A stretch of DNA of 64,000 bases, from NCBI RefSeq assembly GCF_024220585.1, contig NZ_JAMXKF010000012.1, forward strand, positions 124,428 through 188,427, in the 5' to 3' direction. Shown piece after piece: positions 15,950 to 24,836 of the stretch; within the stretch, counting starts at the first letter, position 1, and every line of letters starts with the position of its first letter. The position numbers were made by a program, and so were the translations under genes. Source of the stretch: Dyadobacter diqingensis. Its GTDB lineage: Bacteria; Bacteroidota; Bacteroidia; Cytophagales; Spirosomataceae. Under the pieces are notes generated by a model, which saw only the letters and a program-made list of their open reading frames with translations, had not been told where the DNA came from and searched no databases.

Positions 15950-18004
15950 ATGTCTGAAAACGATAACAAAAGAGGTCCACTTAATCCTAAAAGTCCACAA
16001 AAAGGGTATCAGGGATGGATCATAGCTGCTTTGATTGCTACTATCTTGGGGATAACTTACCTGAACAGGACATCAACCATTCGCGACACGACTCAAAAAC
16101 GTTTCGAGAAAATGGTGGCCGATAAGGAAGTTTCTCGTGTTACGATAGTAAACGACAAGACAGTTGAGGTAACATTGAAGCCGGACGCGCTCAAGCTTGA
16201 TAAATATAAAGTTCTTACTACCGAAAACGGCGGTAATTATTTCGGAGGTGAACCTGTTTCTCATTATCAGTTTCAGGTAACATCTGCGGAAACGTTTAAA
16301 AAAGACCTTGATAAGATTCAGGAAGGTGTACCGGACGATGACAAAATTGAGCTGGTTGTAGATACGCGAAATGACTGGACAAGTTTTCTTGGTACATGGG
16401 GCTTCTTCATTATCATGATTCTTGTTATGTACTTCATCCTTGGCAGAATGTCAGGTGGTGTTGGACCTGGTGGTCAGATTTTCAATATCGGCCGTTCAAG
16501 AGCTACGCTTTTTGACGCTGAAAACAAGGTTAAGATTACATTTAATGATGTTGCCGGCCTTGACGAAGCGAAAGAAGAAATCAAGGAAATTGTAGAATAT
16601 CTGCAATTCCCTGATAAATTCAAGAAACTGGGTGCGAAAATCCCTAAGGGTGCCTTATTGGTTGGCCCTCCGGGTACCGGTAAAACTTTATTGGCGAAAG
16701 CTGTGGCAGGTGAAGCAGGTGTTCCTTTCTTCTCTCTGTCCGGTTCTGATTTCGTTGAAATGTTTGTCGGTGTAGGTGCGGCACGTGTTCGTGACCTTTT
16801 CAAACAAGCAAAGGAAAAAGCACCTTGTATCATCTTTATTGATGAGATTGATGCAGTAGGCCGTTCTCGTGGACGTGGCGCCATGCCAGGTTCTAACGAC
16901 GAGCGTGAAAACACTTTGAACTCACTTCTTGTTGAAATGGATGGTTTTGCTACCGACTCCGGTATCATTATCGTAGCGGCTACTAACCGTCCTGACGTAC
17001 TGGATCCTGCTTTGTTGCGCCCGGGACGTTTTGACAGACAAATCTCGATCGACAAGCCAGATGTAATCGGTCGTGAAGCTATTTTCAAAGTACATTTGAA
17101 ACCGCTGAAATTGTCACTGGATGTTGATATTCAGAAGTTATCTTCACAAACACCAGGTTTTGCAGGTGCAGAAATCGCCAACGTATGTAACGAAGCTGCG
17201 CTTATTGCTGCACGTCGTGACAGAGAAGAGGTGACGATGCAGGATTTCCAGGATGCAATGGACAGAGTAATCGGTGGTTTGGAAAAGAAAAACAAACTGA
17301 TCTCGCCAGAAGAAAAACAAATTGTTGCTTATCATGAAGCTGGTCACGCAGTAGCTGGCTGGTTCCTTGAACACGCAGATCCATTGGTAAAAGTATCGAT
17401 TGTACCTCGTGGGGTTGCGGCGCTTGGTTATGCACAATATCTGCCAAGAGAGCAGTATTTGTATCGCACAGAGCAGCTGTTTGACGAAATGTGTATGACA
17501 TTGGGTGGCCGTGCGGCAGAAGATGTTATTTTCGGTAAAATTTCAACCGGTGCATTAAGTGACCTTGAACGTGTGACAAAAGTTGCATACAGCATGGTAA
17601 CGATGTACGGTATGAACGATCGTATCGGAAACGTTTCTTATTACGATTCAAAACAAAGCGATTATAACTTTACCAAACCTTACTCAGAAGCTACTTCACA
17701 GGCTATTGACGAGGAAGTACGCAAGTTAATCGACCAGGCATATCAGTTTGTAAAAAATATGCTTTTTGAAAAACGTGATGCTTTGGAGATATTAGCAAAG
17801 GAATTGTTGGAAAAAGAGATCTTGTTCCAAAGCGATTTGGAAAAACTGATCGGCAAACGTCCTTACGAAAAGGAAACCAGCTATCAGGCATATATCAATC
17901 GTCGTTCCAACGAGGAAGCTGCTATTCATGAAGAAGTTGTGAAACAAACAGAGAAAGAAAAAGCAGAAATGGTAGCAGATGACAAAGATTCATCCGCTGC
18001 ATAA
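15950..18004 (+). CDS. ftsH: ATP-dependent zinc metalloprotease FtsH
   Basis: 684 residues. One N-terminal membrane helix lies at about 24-40 (GWIIAALIATILGITYL). A periplasmic domain follows, then a second helix near 147-165, the AAA+ domain with Walker A GPPGTGKT at 239-246, Walker B IIFIDEID, the second region of homology, and the zinc motif HEAGH at 462-466. FtsH is a hexameric inner-membrane protease that degrades misfolded membrane proteins and some regulators. It follows rsfS. The C-terminal tail is Lys/Glu-rich, ending in DDKDSSAA. Confidence 0.97.
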   Translation: MSENDNKRGPLNPKSPQKGYQGWIIAALIATILGITYLNRTSTIRDTTQKRFEKMVADKEVSRVTIVNDKTVEVTLKPDALKLDKYKVLTTENGGNYFGGEPVSHYQFQVTSAETFKKDLDKIQEGVPDDDKIELVVDTRNDWTSFLGTWGFFIIMILVMYFILGRMSGGVGPGGQIFNIGRSRATLFDAENKVKITFNDVAGLDEAKEEIKEIVEYLQFPDKFKKLGAKIPKGALLVGPPGTGKTLLAKAVAGEAGVPFFSLSGSDFVEMFVGVGAARVRDLFKQAKEKAPCIIFIDEIDAVGRSRGRGAMPGSNDERENTLNSLLVEMDGFATDSGIIIVAATNRPDVLDPALLRPGRFDRQISIDKPDVIGREAIFKVHLKPLKLSLDVDIQKLSSQTPGFAGAEIANVCNEAALIAARRDREEVTMQDFQDAMDRVIGGLEKKNKLISPEEKQIVAYHEAGHAVAGWFLEHADPLVKVSIVPRGVAALGYAQYLPREQYLYRTEQLFDEMCMTLGGRAAEDVIFGKISTGALSDLERVTKVAYSMVTMYGMNDRIGNVSYYDSKQSDYNFTKPYSEATSQAIDEEVRKLIDQAYQFVKNMLFEKRDALEILAKELLEKEILFQSDLEKLIGKRPYEKETSYQAYINRRSNEEAAIHEEVVKQTEKEKAEMVADDKDSSAA

Positions 18005-18033
18005 TTTCCAGAAGTTTTAATAGATCAGATAGT

Positions 18034-18067
18034 AAAACCGGGCAGCGAAAACTGTCCGGTTTTATTT
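18034..18067 (+). terminator. rho-independent terminator after ftsH
   Basis: AAAACCGGGCAG (18034-18045) pairs with CTGTCCGGTTTT (18052-18063) with one G-U pair and is followed by ATTTTTA. It ends the rsfS-ftsH unit. Confidence 0.8.
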
Positions 18068-18073
18068 TTAGAT

Positions 18074-18081
18074 TACATTTG
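18074..18081 (+). promoter_or_regulatory. -7 promoter element for the aldose epimerase gene
   Basis: TACATTTG fits TAnnTTTG. Its last bases form the TTG at 18079, which therefore cannot be the start codon; the ATG at 18118 lies about 30 bases after the predicted RNA start. Confidence 0.65.
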
Positions 18082-18117
18082 CACCCATATTTTGCATCAA
18101 TCCTAAAACTTATACCT

Positions 18118-19059
18118 ATGTCTTTTGAAATACTAAAACAGCAATACGGTGAACTGACCGAATACGTCATTCAGGAAACCGCCACATCCAACCGTTGCGT
18201 GGTTGTGCCGGAACTTGGAGGAATTACCCGGCAGCTTTCCCTGCGAAAAGGCGTGACGCTTTTTTCATTGCTAAAAACACCGGCGACGCCCAGTGCACTC
18301 GTTGAAGACACCCAAAGTGCAAGTGAGCTGCTTTTCCCCTTTGCAAGCCGCATCCCTGATGGTCAATACAAGTTTCTTGGCAAACATTACCAGCTAGCAA
18401 AAAATAGCGGAGACAGTGCCATACATGGCCTGGTGCGCAAGCATAAATTCCATTTGGTTGAACAGGTTGTTGCTGCCGACCATGCCTATCTGAAACTTTC
18501 TTATGAGCTGCGCGAAGCAGAAGGATATCCTTTTTCTGTTGACTTCACAGTAAAGTACAAGCTGAGTGCCAACGGCGTCTTTACGCTTACTTACAAGGCA
18601 AAAAACGTTGGTTCCCAGCCCTGCCCTACGATGTTTGGATGGCATCCTTATTTCCAACTGGGGAATGAATTGGTTGATGCCTGGAAAATAAACATTCCGT
18701 CTGATACGATTGTGGTTTTCGATAACCGTATGAGCCCGACTGGAATTGCTCCTTTCGCTATTGAAGGGTCGATGCCTTTGTTCAAAAAGGCACTGGACAA
18801 TGCTTTTATTGTAAAGAATACAGGAGAGTCAGCGATAACACAACTAATTTCTGAGAATCAGGATGTAACACTGCGGATTGAGCAGGAAACTGGTGAAGGC
18901 AAATTTAACTATCTGGTTGTGTACACGCCGCCGGCAAGAGATTGTGTAGCAATAGAACCGCTAACAGCCAATGTCAACGCATTTAACAATGGGGAAGGTT
19001 TAACTACGCTTGCGCCGGGAAATACGGTTTCAGGAACGATAAAAATAAATCTGGTTTAG
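18118..19059 (+). CDS. aldose 1-epimerase family protein
   Basis: 313 residues from the ATG at 18118. Family features are PELGGITRQLSL near 37, the FPFASRIPDGQYKF segment with conserved Arg near 80, an IHGLV block carrying the first catalytic-type His, GWHPYFQL near 181 with the second, and FNYLVVYTPP with a late Glu in CVAIEPLTANVNAFN. These match the galactose-mutarotase fold, and the last block is typical of aldose epimerases. It interconverts alpha and beta sugar anomers in the cytoplasm. It is a single-gene unit whose stop overlaps the stop of the convergent nucleotidyltransferase gene by 4 bases. Confidence 0.88.
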   Translation: MSFEILKQQYGELTEYVIQETATSNRCVVVPELGGITRQLSLRKGVTLFSLLKTPATPSALVEDTQSASELLFPFASRIPDGQYKFLGKHYQLAKNSGDSAIHGLVRKHKFHLVEQVVAADHAYLKLSYELREAEGYPFSVDFTVKYKLSANGVFTLTYKAKNVGSQPCPTMFGWHPYFQLGNELVDAWKINIPSDTIVVFDNRMSPTGIAPFAIEGSMPLFKKALDNAFIVKNTGESAITQLISENQDVTLRIEQETGEGKFNYLVVYTPPARDCVAIEPLTANVNAFNNGEGLTTLAPGNTVSGTIKINLV

Positions 19060-20192
19060 GATTTTCTCTGATACCAGCGTGCTTTGGGAATGATCAGTCT
19101 CCATTCCAGAAGATAGGCTAAGTGACTAAACAAAATCGAAAGTTTATCGCTTAGCCTGTCACGATAAATCATATTGAAGTAGAAGATACGCCATGACTTA
19201 GTGACCGGTTTTGTCCGGGTATTTTCCCAGTGGCTTATAACCTTATTGTAAAATCCCTCCGTAGGATATTGATTATCAATATTTTCACCAATGAAGTGAA
19301 GATAATTTTCTCCGCTAAACATACGCACCAGTCCCAGCGATTCCAATAAAATCTCATAAAATCCTTTTTTCCTGGCTACAGCAATAACGTATTCCCAATT
19401 GAGCTGCCCACTGAATTTCCTCAGAAGCCTTACCAGATCGGCCATATATTTCAGCTTATCCCATTGCTCCACACCTCCATGGTGAATAAGCATCATTAAA
19501 AGTTGGTTTTCCGGCGAAGGGACCCGTAATGTCGTGCCAGACACAGAAAAATTCATCATTTGACTTGTGAGTTCATTCCAGGTCAATGAATAATGGTATC
19601 TTGGATAAGTCGTATTCCACTGTACCTCAATAGAATGTATAACGTCTGTGGTTATGGGCGTGAGAGGAAGCTGATAATCTGTATCAAAATACAACCGGGC
19701 TACCTTATTTTCTTCCAGAAGATACTTTCTGTAAATGTCGGGTTCGAAGTTATTTCTGGCGAGCACTTTCAAGCCATTTGTGATCTGCTCTTTTCGCAGA
19801 AAAAAATCAATATCACCAAACTCCCTTAACCCCGGATTTTCATACAACATCCAAGCCCATAGCGCGCCTTTCATCAAAAATGCATCGACATTTTCCGAAG
19901 CCAGATCATTACTGATTTCAATGGAACGCCTTAAAAACAACATATTAAACACGGCCTGATTCTGGCTGTGTTCTTTCAGTTTATCAAAACAGGATGAAGA
20001 AATTTTCCTATTTGGATCCGCCTGCTGCGCATCAAACAATAGAGCGCTGACCTGATGCCATTCTGCAAGTTCATATAGCTGCTCCCAATCTAAAATATTG
20101 ACATTCGGTGGTAAAATCGCTGCATCAGCATTTCCGCCGAGGCTTGACTTCACCAAAAATGACAACTGCGGAGAAAGCTGATTAAGAGACAT
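19056..20192 (-). CDS. nucleotidyltransferase-fold protein of a lasso-like operon
   Basis: 378 residues from the ATG at 20190-20192. A TTG at 20219 would lengthen the overlap with the preceding gene. An MKGALW segment near 107-112, then LREFGDIDFFLRKEQI at 122-137 with metal-type Asp residues at about 127 and 129, match the uncharacterised nucleotidyltransferase family (NTP_transf_5-like) often found in lasso and related peptide clusters. The C-terminal half is helical. It starts 11 bases inside the HPr-kinase-like gene, so it is translationally coupled. A role in adding a nucleotide or sugar-phosphate group to a peptide or small molecule is inference from families and neighbours. It is the last gene of the operon. 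Confidence 0.8.
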   Translation of the reverse strand: MSLNQLSPQLSFLVKSSLGGNADAAILPPNVNILDWEQLYELAEWHQVSALLFDAQQADPNRKISSSCFDKLKEHSQNQAVFNMLFLRRSIEISNDLASENVDAFLMKGALWAWMLYENPGLREFGDIDFFLRKEQITNGLKVLARNNFEPDIYRKYLLEENKVARLYFDTDYQLPLTPITTDVIHSIEVQWNTTYPRYHYSLTWNELTSQMMNFSVSGTTLRVPSPENQLLMMLIHHGGVEQWDKLKYMADLVRLLRKFSGQLNWEYVIAVARKKGFYEILLESLGLVRMFSGENYLHFIGENIDNQYPTEGFYNKVISHWENTRTKPVTKSWRIFYFNMIYRDRLSDKLSILFSHLAYLLEWRLIIPKARWYQRKS

Positions 20193-21111
20193 ACTCGATT
20201 GAATCTGTTGACAGCGCAATGCTCTCGTCTACCCATTTCTCTAATTTAGAAAAACCTGCCGGCCTTCTTTTACGCCACATTCCGGAAGATTTTGCACATA
20301 GAAAACTTTGTGTAAAATGACTTTCCATTAACTTTTTCTTCAAAAATGCTATCGGCAACGGGAAATTCTTAAGGGTTTCAATAGGGATTTCCGAGGGTTT
20401 CAGCGCCTGTAAAGCCGGGCGATTATTTGCTTTATGTAAAAAGAAAATATCACTCAACGGAACTGCCTCCTGACTGAATACTCCTTCCGGTTTGTAGGAA
20501 AACTTATTCACCCCTTCACTAACAGGTTCCAGCACCGCCCGGTCGTAGGACAATCCGTTAACGGTGTTATCCCAGATTTTCAGTTGCGGATATCCCGGAA
20601 TAATATAGGCCTTTCCTTTGTCATCAAATTTGATTGCCGTCAGATCGTCACTCAAAAGCGTACAACCGGCTTTTATAAATGCCGCGGCAGTAGTGGATTT
20701 TCCAGCACCCGGATTTCCCATAAAACACCAGGCCTCATTACCGATTTTCACTGCGCTTGCGTGCAACAGGAAATATCCCTTTTGAAATAAAATCATTGCC
20801 AGTGCTTCACTGACTACAAAAAGGCTTAACAGATTTTTATCCTCCGTATGCGCTGAAACAATAAGTTTTTCACCCTTGACCGCTTTAAAGTCAGCAACTC
20901 CGTCCCAGTGCAGGATCAGATTTTCTTCTTCGTCCTGACCAAATAAGGCTCTAATGCCTCTTCGGTGTATGGGTGCCTTTTTTAACTTTGGAAGTATAAC
21001 TTCTCCCTTTATTATTGCAAGATCTATTTCGGCAGTTTTTTGCCCCGGCGTGAGTTCGGGTAATTCTATTTCAGAGGAAATGGTTAATCCGTAAGCTTTG
21101 TAAAAAGGCAT
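20182..21111 (-). CDS. HPr kinase/phosphorylase-like P-loop protein
   Basis: 309 residues. The N-terminus (MPFYKAYGLTISSEIELPEL) matches the short lead of HprK-like proteins from peptide-modification clusters. The P-loop GNPGAGKST spans 132-140, and LLSDDLTAI at 152-160 carries the acidic pair expected for metal or phosphate handling, as in HprK C-terminal domains. It lacks the N-terminal domain of true HPr kinase, and no HPr or PTS gene is nearby, so sugar regulation is unlikely. In lasso-peptide clusters such proteins phosphorylate the peptide C-terminus; whether that applies here is inference. It lies 19 bases after the B2-like gene and overlaps the nucleotidyltransferase gene by 11 bases. 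Confidence 0.82.
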   Translation of the reverse strand: MPFYKAYGLTISSEIELPELTPGQKTAEIDLAIIKGEVILPKLKKAPIHRRGIRALFGQDEEENLILHWDGVADFKAVKGEKLIVSAHTEDKNLLSLFVVSEALAMILFQKGYFLLHASAVKIGNEAWCFMGNPGAGKSTTAAAFIKAGCTLLSDDLTAIKFDDKGKAYIIPGYPQLKIWDNTVNGLSYDRAVLEPVSEGVNKFSYKPEGVFSQEAVPLSDIFFLHKANNRPALQALKPSEIPIETLKNFPLPIAFLKKKLMESHFTQSFLCAKSSGMWRKRRPAGFSKLEKWVDESIALSTDSIEYVS

Positions 21112-21130
21112 GTGTGTGATTTAATGTAAA

Positions 21131-21571
21131 TTATTCCCAAACCCATAAACGTTGATAAGAGACAGATCCTGACCAGTCTCCAATAATAACTTTCCCCTCT
21201 TTTTCAACCCAGGCGTGTGCTTCGAAAGCTTTGTGAGGATTAATTTCAATGCCGATTTCTAAACTTAATGAAGGTACTTTACGAAGAAGATATTTTGTAG
21301 CCAATGCCCTGGGGAGGCATAAAAGCGCAAAGGGTAATACATTTGCTGCCATATTAACAGCTTTAACCGTCTCTTCAATCTTAACCGAAGACATCTCCTG
21401 CATCGCTTTCGTATCCGTAATCCAGTGAAATAACTTTCGGAAAGTCTGGAAGGGCAAAACTGTCAGGCCTGTTTTAACAAGCAAAAGTGTAACAGCGGCA
21501 TGCAAAAACCTAAATTTCGCATACCCTGATAAATTCTGCCATTTAAACCAGTAGGTTTTCAGTTTTTCCAC
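21131..21571 (-). CDS. lasso peptide biosynthesis B2-like protein (transglutaminase-like protease)
   Basis: 146 residues, the usual B2 size. The likely catalytic triad is intact: Cys85 in LLCLPRALATKYLL, His119 in EAHAWVEKEG, and Asp132 in IIGDWSG. This is the Transglut_core3 pattern of B2 leader peptidases, which cleave the leader from a lasso precursor delivered by the RRE/PqqD-type protein. A hydrophobic stretch near 25-40 is common in the family. The start is GTG at 21569-21571, 6 bases after the PqqD-like gene. No asparagine-synthetase-like cyclase (C protein) is found in the window. Confidence 0.87.
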   Translation of the reverse strand: MEKLKTYWFKWQNLSGYAKFRFLHAAVTLLLVKTGLTVLPFQTFRKLFHWITDTKAMQEMSSVKIEETVKAVNMAANVLPFALLCLPRALATKYLLRKVPSLSLEIGIEINPHKAFEAHAWVEKEGKVIIGDWSGSVSYQRLWVWE

Positions 21572-21577
21572 CAGTGA

Positions 21578-21844
21578 TTATTGGGTTACTTCTACCAACT
21601 TTTCAGAAATAAGATCATTCAAAAGTACTTCAACGTCTTCCAGACATGTTTTTTCATCAATATCGTATTCTCCAAGCACCGTTTCGCAAAGTGCCTCGAG
21701 TGTCCGAGGTTCTTCCTCCAATGAATTCCAGACCAACGCGCCTACTTCGTCAAGACCGTAGTAAGCCCCTTTGTTGTGGTTAAGAATAACGATTTCCCCT
21801 CCTACTTTTGATGCAATTTGCTGAGATGTCAGTTTGTATTTCAT
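21578..21844 (-). CDS. PqqD-like peptide-recognition protein (RRE)
   Basis: 88 residues. The pattern of a basic N-terminal strand, a GAYYGLDEVGALVWNSL block at 26-42 and a helical C-terminal half is that of PqqD/RiPP recognition elements, which bind the leader of a precursor peptide and present it to modifying enzymes. As first gene of the operon it corresponds to lasso B1. Only 66 bases separate it from the aldehyde dehydrogenase stop, too little for a normal precursor gene on this side. A promoter element lies at 21893-21900. Confidence 0.87.
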   Translation of the reverse strand: MKYKLTSQQIASKVGGEIVILNHNKGAYYGLDEVGALVWNSLEEEPRTLEALCETVLGEYDIDEKTCLEDVEVLLNDLISEKLVEVTQ

Positions 21845-21892
21845 ATTGGTATTAAGTCAATAATTTTCGTGTGTATGTGTTTTTATCGAATA

Positions 21893-21925
21893 CAAAGTTA
21901 GAAATAATAACTATTCGATTTCAAA
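21893..21925 (-). promoter_or_regulatory. promoter of the PqqD/B2/HprK/nucleotidyltransferase operon
   Basis: On the minus strand TAACTTTG (21893-21900) is a full TAnnTTTG match, and TTTG (21922-21925) lies 21 bases further up, inside the 3' end of the aldehyde dehydrogenase gene. This suggests that the operon is transcribed separately from the dehydrogenase. Confidence 0.6.
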
Positions 21926-23449
21926 TTTTATTCCTTGTGCCAATGGCAAAACAGCGCTGTAATTGATCGTTGTTGTTTGTCTGCGCATATAAGCTTTCCA
22001 CGCGTCGGACCCGGACTCACGTCCGCCGCCCGTTTCCTTCTCGCCGCCAAAGGCTCCACCGATCTCCGCGCCTGAGGTTCCGATGTTGACATTGGCAATA
22101 CCGCAGTCGGAACCAGCCTGTGACAAAAATTGCTCCGATTCCCGGATATTCAAAGTAAAAATGGCAGAAGATAATCCTTGCGGGACAGAATTCTGAATTT
22201 CTATCGCCTCTTCCAGATCACGATATTGAATAACATAAAGAATTGGCGCAAATGTTTCTGTCTGCACAATCGTGGAATCAGCCGTCACCTCTGCAATGCA
22301 TGGAGCAACATAACATCCTGAATTGTAAACATCTCCTTTCAAAACTTCCGGCTCTACGATAAAACGACCACCCTCCTTCCTGATTTTTTCGATCGCGCTC
22401 TTATACTGTTCAACTGCAATTTTGTCAATAAGCGGCCCCACATGATTATTTTCATCCAGCGGATTTCCAATCCTTAGTTGTCCGTAGGCCTTAACCAGCC
22501 GCTGTTTAACCGTTTCATAAATATCCGAATGGATAATTAATCTTCTTGTAGAAGTGCATCTTTGTCCGGCAGTACCCACGGCTCCGAACACTATACCCGG
22601 GATTGCCACGTTCAGATCAGCACTTGGTGCAAGAATAATGGCATTGTTACCGCCTAGCTCCAACAAACTTTTCCCTAAACGTTTCGCCACGGTTTCACCT
22701 ACTGCCCGGCCCATTCTGGTGCTTCCTGTTGCAGAAATCAACGCGATACGTTCATCTTCTGCCAAAAGCTGCCCGATTTCCCTATCACCTGTTATGATCG
22801 AAGAAATGCCTTCCGGTAGGTTGTTTTCTTTTAAAACATCGTGGATGATATTCTGACAAGCGATGGCCGTAAGCGGTGTTTTCTCCGAAGGCTTCCAAAT
22901 GCAAACATCACCACATACCCAGGCCAGCATGGCGTTCCAGGACCAAACGGCGACAGGAAAATTAAATGCCGAAATAATTCCGACGATGCCCAGCGGATGC
23001 CACTGTTCGTACATACGGTGTTGCGGGCGCTCACTATGCATGCTCAAACCGTACAGTTGCCGTGATAATCCCACTGCGAAATCACAGATATCGATCATTT
23101 CCTGCACTTCGCCCAAGCCTTCCTGCAAGCTTTTACCCATTTCATAACTGACCAGCATCCCCAGGGATTGTTTATTCGTCCGTAATCGCTCCCCCATCTG
23201 CCGTATAATTTCTCCACGTTTTGGTGCCGGAATCAGCCGCCAAACCTTGAAAGCACTATTGGCGGCCTTCACAACCTTTTCGTAATCCCCTTTATTCGCA
23301 GACGATACTATGGCTATCAATTTTCCGTCAACCGGAGAAAAGGATTCAATTACGACACCACCGCCCTCCCAGGCTTGCAGACCGGTCGTTACACCGTCAT
23401 TAACAGGTTTAATATCAAGTTTGCCGAGAATTTCTTTTATATCGATCAT
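21911..23449 (-). CDS. aldehyde dehydrogenase, ALDH7 type (L-aminoadipate-semialdehyde dehydrogenase-like)
   Basis: 512 residues from the ATG at 23447-23449; a TTG at 23485 would add 12 residues. Motifs are NAD-binding ISAFNFPVAVWSWN near 160, LELGGNNAIILAP with the general-base Glu, and GTAGQRCTSTRRLI with catalytic Cys298. The C-terminal GGESGS-like segment (GGGRESGSDAWKAYMRR) is typical of the ALDH7/antiquitin group. That group oxidises alpha-aminoadipate semialdehyde, a step of lysine catabolism. The preceding gene on this strand is a saccharopine dehydrogenase-like gene, which supports this assignment. Other semialdehydes remain possible. Confidence 0.87.
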   Translation of the reverse strand: MIDIKEILGKLDIKPVNDGVTTGLQAWEGGGVVIESFSPVDGKLIAIVSSANKGDYEKVVKAANSAFKVWRLIPAPKRGEIIRQMGERLRTNKQSLGMLVSYEMGKSLQEGLGEVQEMIDICDFAVGLSRQLYGLSMHSERPQHRMYEQWHPLGIVGIISAFNFPVAVWSWNAMLAWVCGDVCIWKPSEKTPLTAIACQNIIHDVLKENNLPEGISSIITGDREIGQLLAEDERIALISATGSTRMGRAVGETVAKRLGKSLLELGGNNAIILAPSADLNVAIPGIVFGAVGTAGQRCTSTRRLIIHSDIYETVKQRLVKAYGQLRIGNPLDENNHVGPLIDKIAVEQYKSAIEKIRKEGGRFIVEPEVLKGDVYNSGCYVAPCIAEVTADSTIVQTETFAPILYVIQYRDLEEAIEIQNSVPQGLSSAIFTLNIRESEQFLSQAGSDCGIANVNIGTSGAEIGGAFGGEKETGGGRESGSDAWKAYMRRQTTTINYSAVLPLAQGIKFEIE

Positions 23450-23586
23450 AGTTTTTTTGATTGCCGGATTATATTCATGAATCAAGTGAAGGGAAATTTG
23501 ATTGTTAAAAAGTCCACGCTGGGTATCCCTGTTTCTAAAACCTCACTTCTGGGTAACCTGACTTTCTCCCTAAAATCAATCTTTCC

Positions 23587-24639
23587 TTAATCAAACAAAT
23601 TGCCGGTACTGGTTTTCAAAAAAGCTTCCAGGGTTATCTCCTCCTGTTTGATAAATCCCTTGTTCGGCAAAGCCCCATCGGCCACCATCTCGACCACAGA
23701 AACAATCGACGCTGCCGTAGTCCACGAAATGGCCCGCCAGTGTTGTCCGTCAATCTTAATCGGGTGATAGGCGCGGTAAAACTCTTCCCGTTCCAGCAAT
23801 TTGCCTTTCCAGCCTTCCACCACGGCATAAACGTAAACTACATCCTGCTGAACAGCTGGTTTAGCTTCCGTCAGGATTTGCTCAACCAGCTCGCGTTTCT
23901 CCTTTAGGATCAATTCATACAATAAAAACCGCATCAGACTGCAATGACCGGGATATCGAATGGTCTTGTAATTCAGCGTATCCAGCTTTCCTTCAAAAGT
24001 TTCACACATGGTGCCCAAACCACCCGACGTACTAAACGCTTCAAATTCCTGACCCTCAATATTGATCATTTCGATTCCTTCCAACGAAGGCACCATTTTC
24101 CTTACACCGTTGTGAATTACTTCTGCGTCATTAAGATATTCGTTCACGACACCGGCCGGCGACCAGGTAAAGGAATAACCCATGAGTCCGTTCGGGTAAC
24201 GGGGCAGCGCCCCTACCCGCAATTCAATATCCCGGATCTTGGTAAACCGCTTTGCCAGATCAGTCCCTACAATACCGATAAAACCAGGAGCCAGTCCGCA
24301 TTGCGGTACCATTACAGCCTTGCTGTCCTTAGCCATCTCGCGAATCGCAGCCGTTGTTCCTACATCTTCGGTCAGATCAAAATAATGGATACCTTTTCGG
24401 TTGGCCAGCTGTGCAATGGGTAAATTCAGGTTGTAAGGCATGCACGAAACCACGGCATCGGCATGCAGAAGAATTTCTTCCAGAAAGGAATTTTGGGAAA
24501 TGTCACCAGCCTTGAACGAAAAAGGAATTTCAACAGGTGGTTTCACCTTATCAATTCCTGTGACCTGAAAACGCTTACTTAATAAAGTCGCGACGAGTGA
24601 TCCGACTTTTCCCAGACCTATTACAACTACATTTTTCAT
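23587..24639 (-). CDS. saccharopine dehydrogenase-like oxidoreductase
   Basis: 350 residues. The Rossmann fold starts at VVVIGLGKVGSLVATLL (4-20). It is followed by DAVVSCMPYNLNLPIAQLA, FDLTEDVG, and VPQCGLAPGFIGIVG near 110-125, which match saccharopine dehydrogenase (glutamate-forming) family proteins. The C-terminal part has the PGHCSLMRFLL block of the substrate domain. With the ALDH7-type gene 137 bases downstream, a route from saccharopine to aminoadipate is plausible. The lysine-ketoglutarate reductase that would feed it is not in the window. No clear promoter separates the two genes. Confidence 0.82.
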   Translation of the reverse strand: MKNVVVIGLGKVGSLVATLLSKRFQVTGIDKVKPPVEIPFSFKAGDISQNSFLEEILLHADAVVSCMPYNLNLPIAQLANRKGIHYFDLTEDVGTTAAIREMAKDSKAVMVPQCGLAPGFIGIVGTDLAKRFTKIRDIELRVGALPRYPNGLMGYSFTWSPAGVVNEYLNDAEVIHNGVRKMVPSLEGIEMINIEGQEFEAFSTSGGLGTMCETFEGKLDTLNYKTIRYPGHCSLMRFLLYELILKEKRELVEQILTEAKPAVQQDVVYVYAVVEGWKGKLLEREEFYRAYHPIKIDGQHWRAISWTTAASIVSVVEMVADGALPNKGFIKQEEITLEAFLKTSTGNLFD

Positions 24640-24792
24640 AAACCGATGATTTGTGATGAAGTGTAAAATTCAAACTGATCAAGTAAATTCTGTCCGGCAT
24701 AGGCCCTGATCCGCTAAGCCCCGAAACAAAACCCGAACTATTTACCTGGAAAAGATTTTAATGAAAGATAGGAAAAGAAATTGCAGTTTTAT

Positions 24793-24821
24793 AAAACTTA
24801 CAAGCCATTTTTGTAAGTTTT
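24793..24821 (+). other. hairpin with T-tract just upstream of the BaiN-type gene
   Basis: AAAACTTACAA (24793-24803) pairs perfectly with TTGTAAGTTTT (24811-24821), followed by TTC. It lies 15 bases before the ATG at 24837 with no plus-strand gene before it, so it may be a leader hairpin or an attenuator-like element. Function unknown. Confidence 0.45.
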
Positions 24822-24836
24822 TCAACGATTCATTGT

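Noticed and set aside
16474..17088. Minus-strand ORF of 204 codons inside ftsH
   Set aside because: Antisense of the AAA+ domain; no domain or start signal.
20182..21111. HprK-like gene as a true HPr kinase controlling sugar uptake
   Set aside because: It lacks the N-terminal HprK domain and has no PTS genes nearby; neighbours are peptide-modification types.
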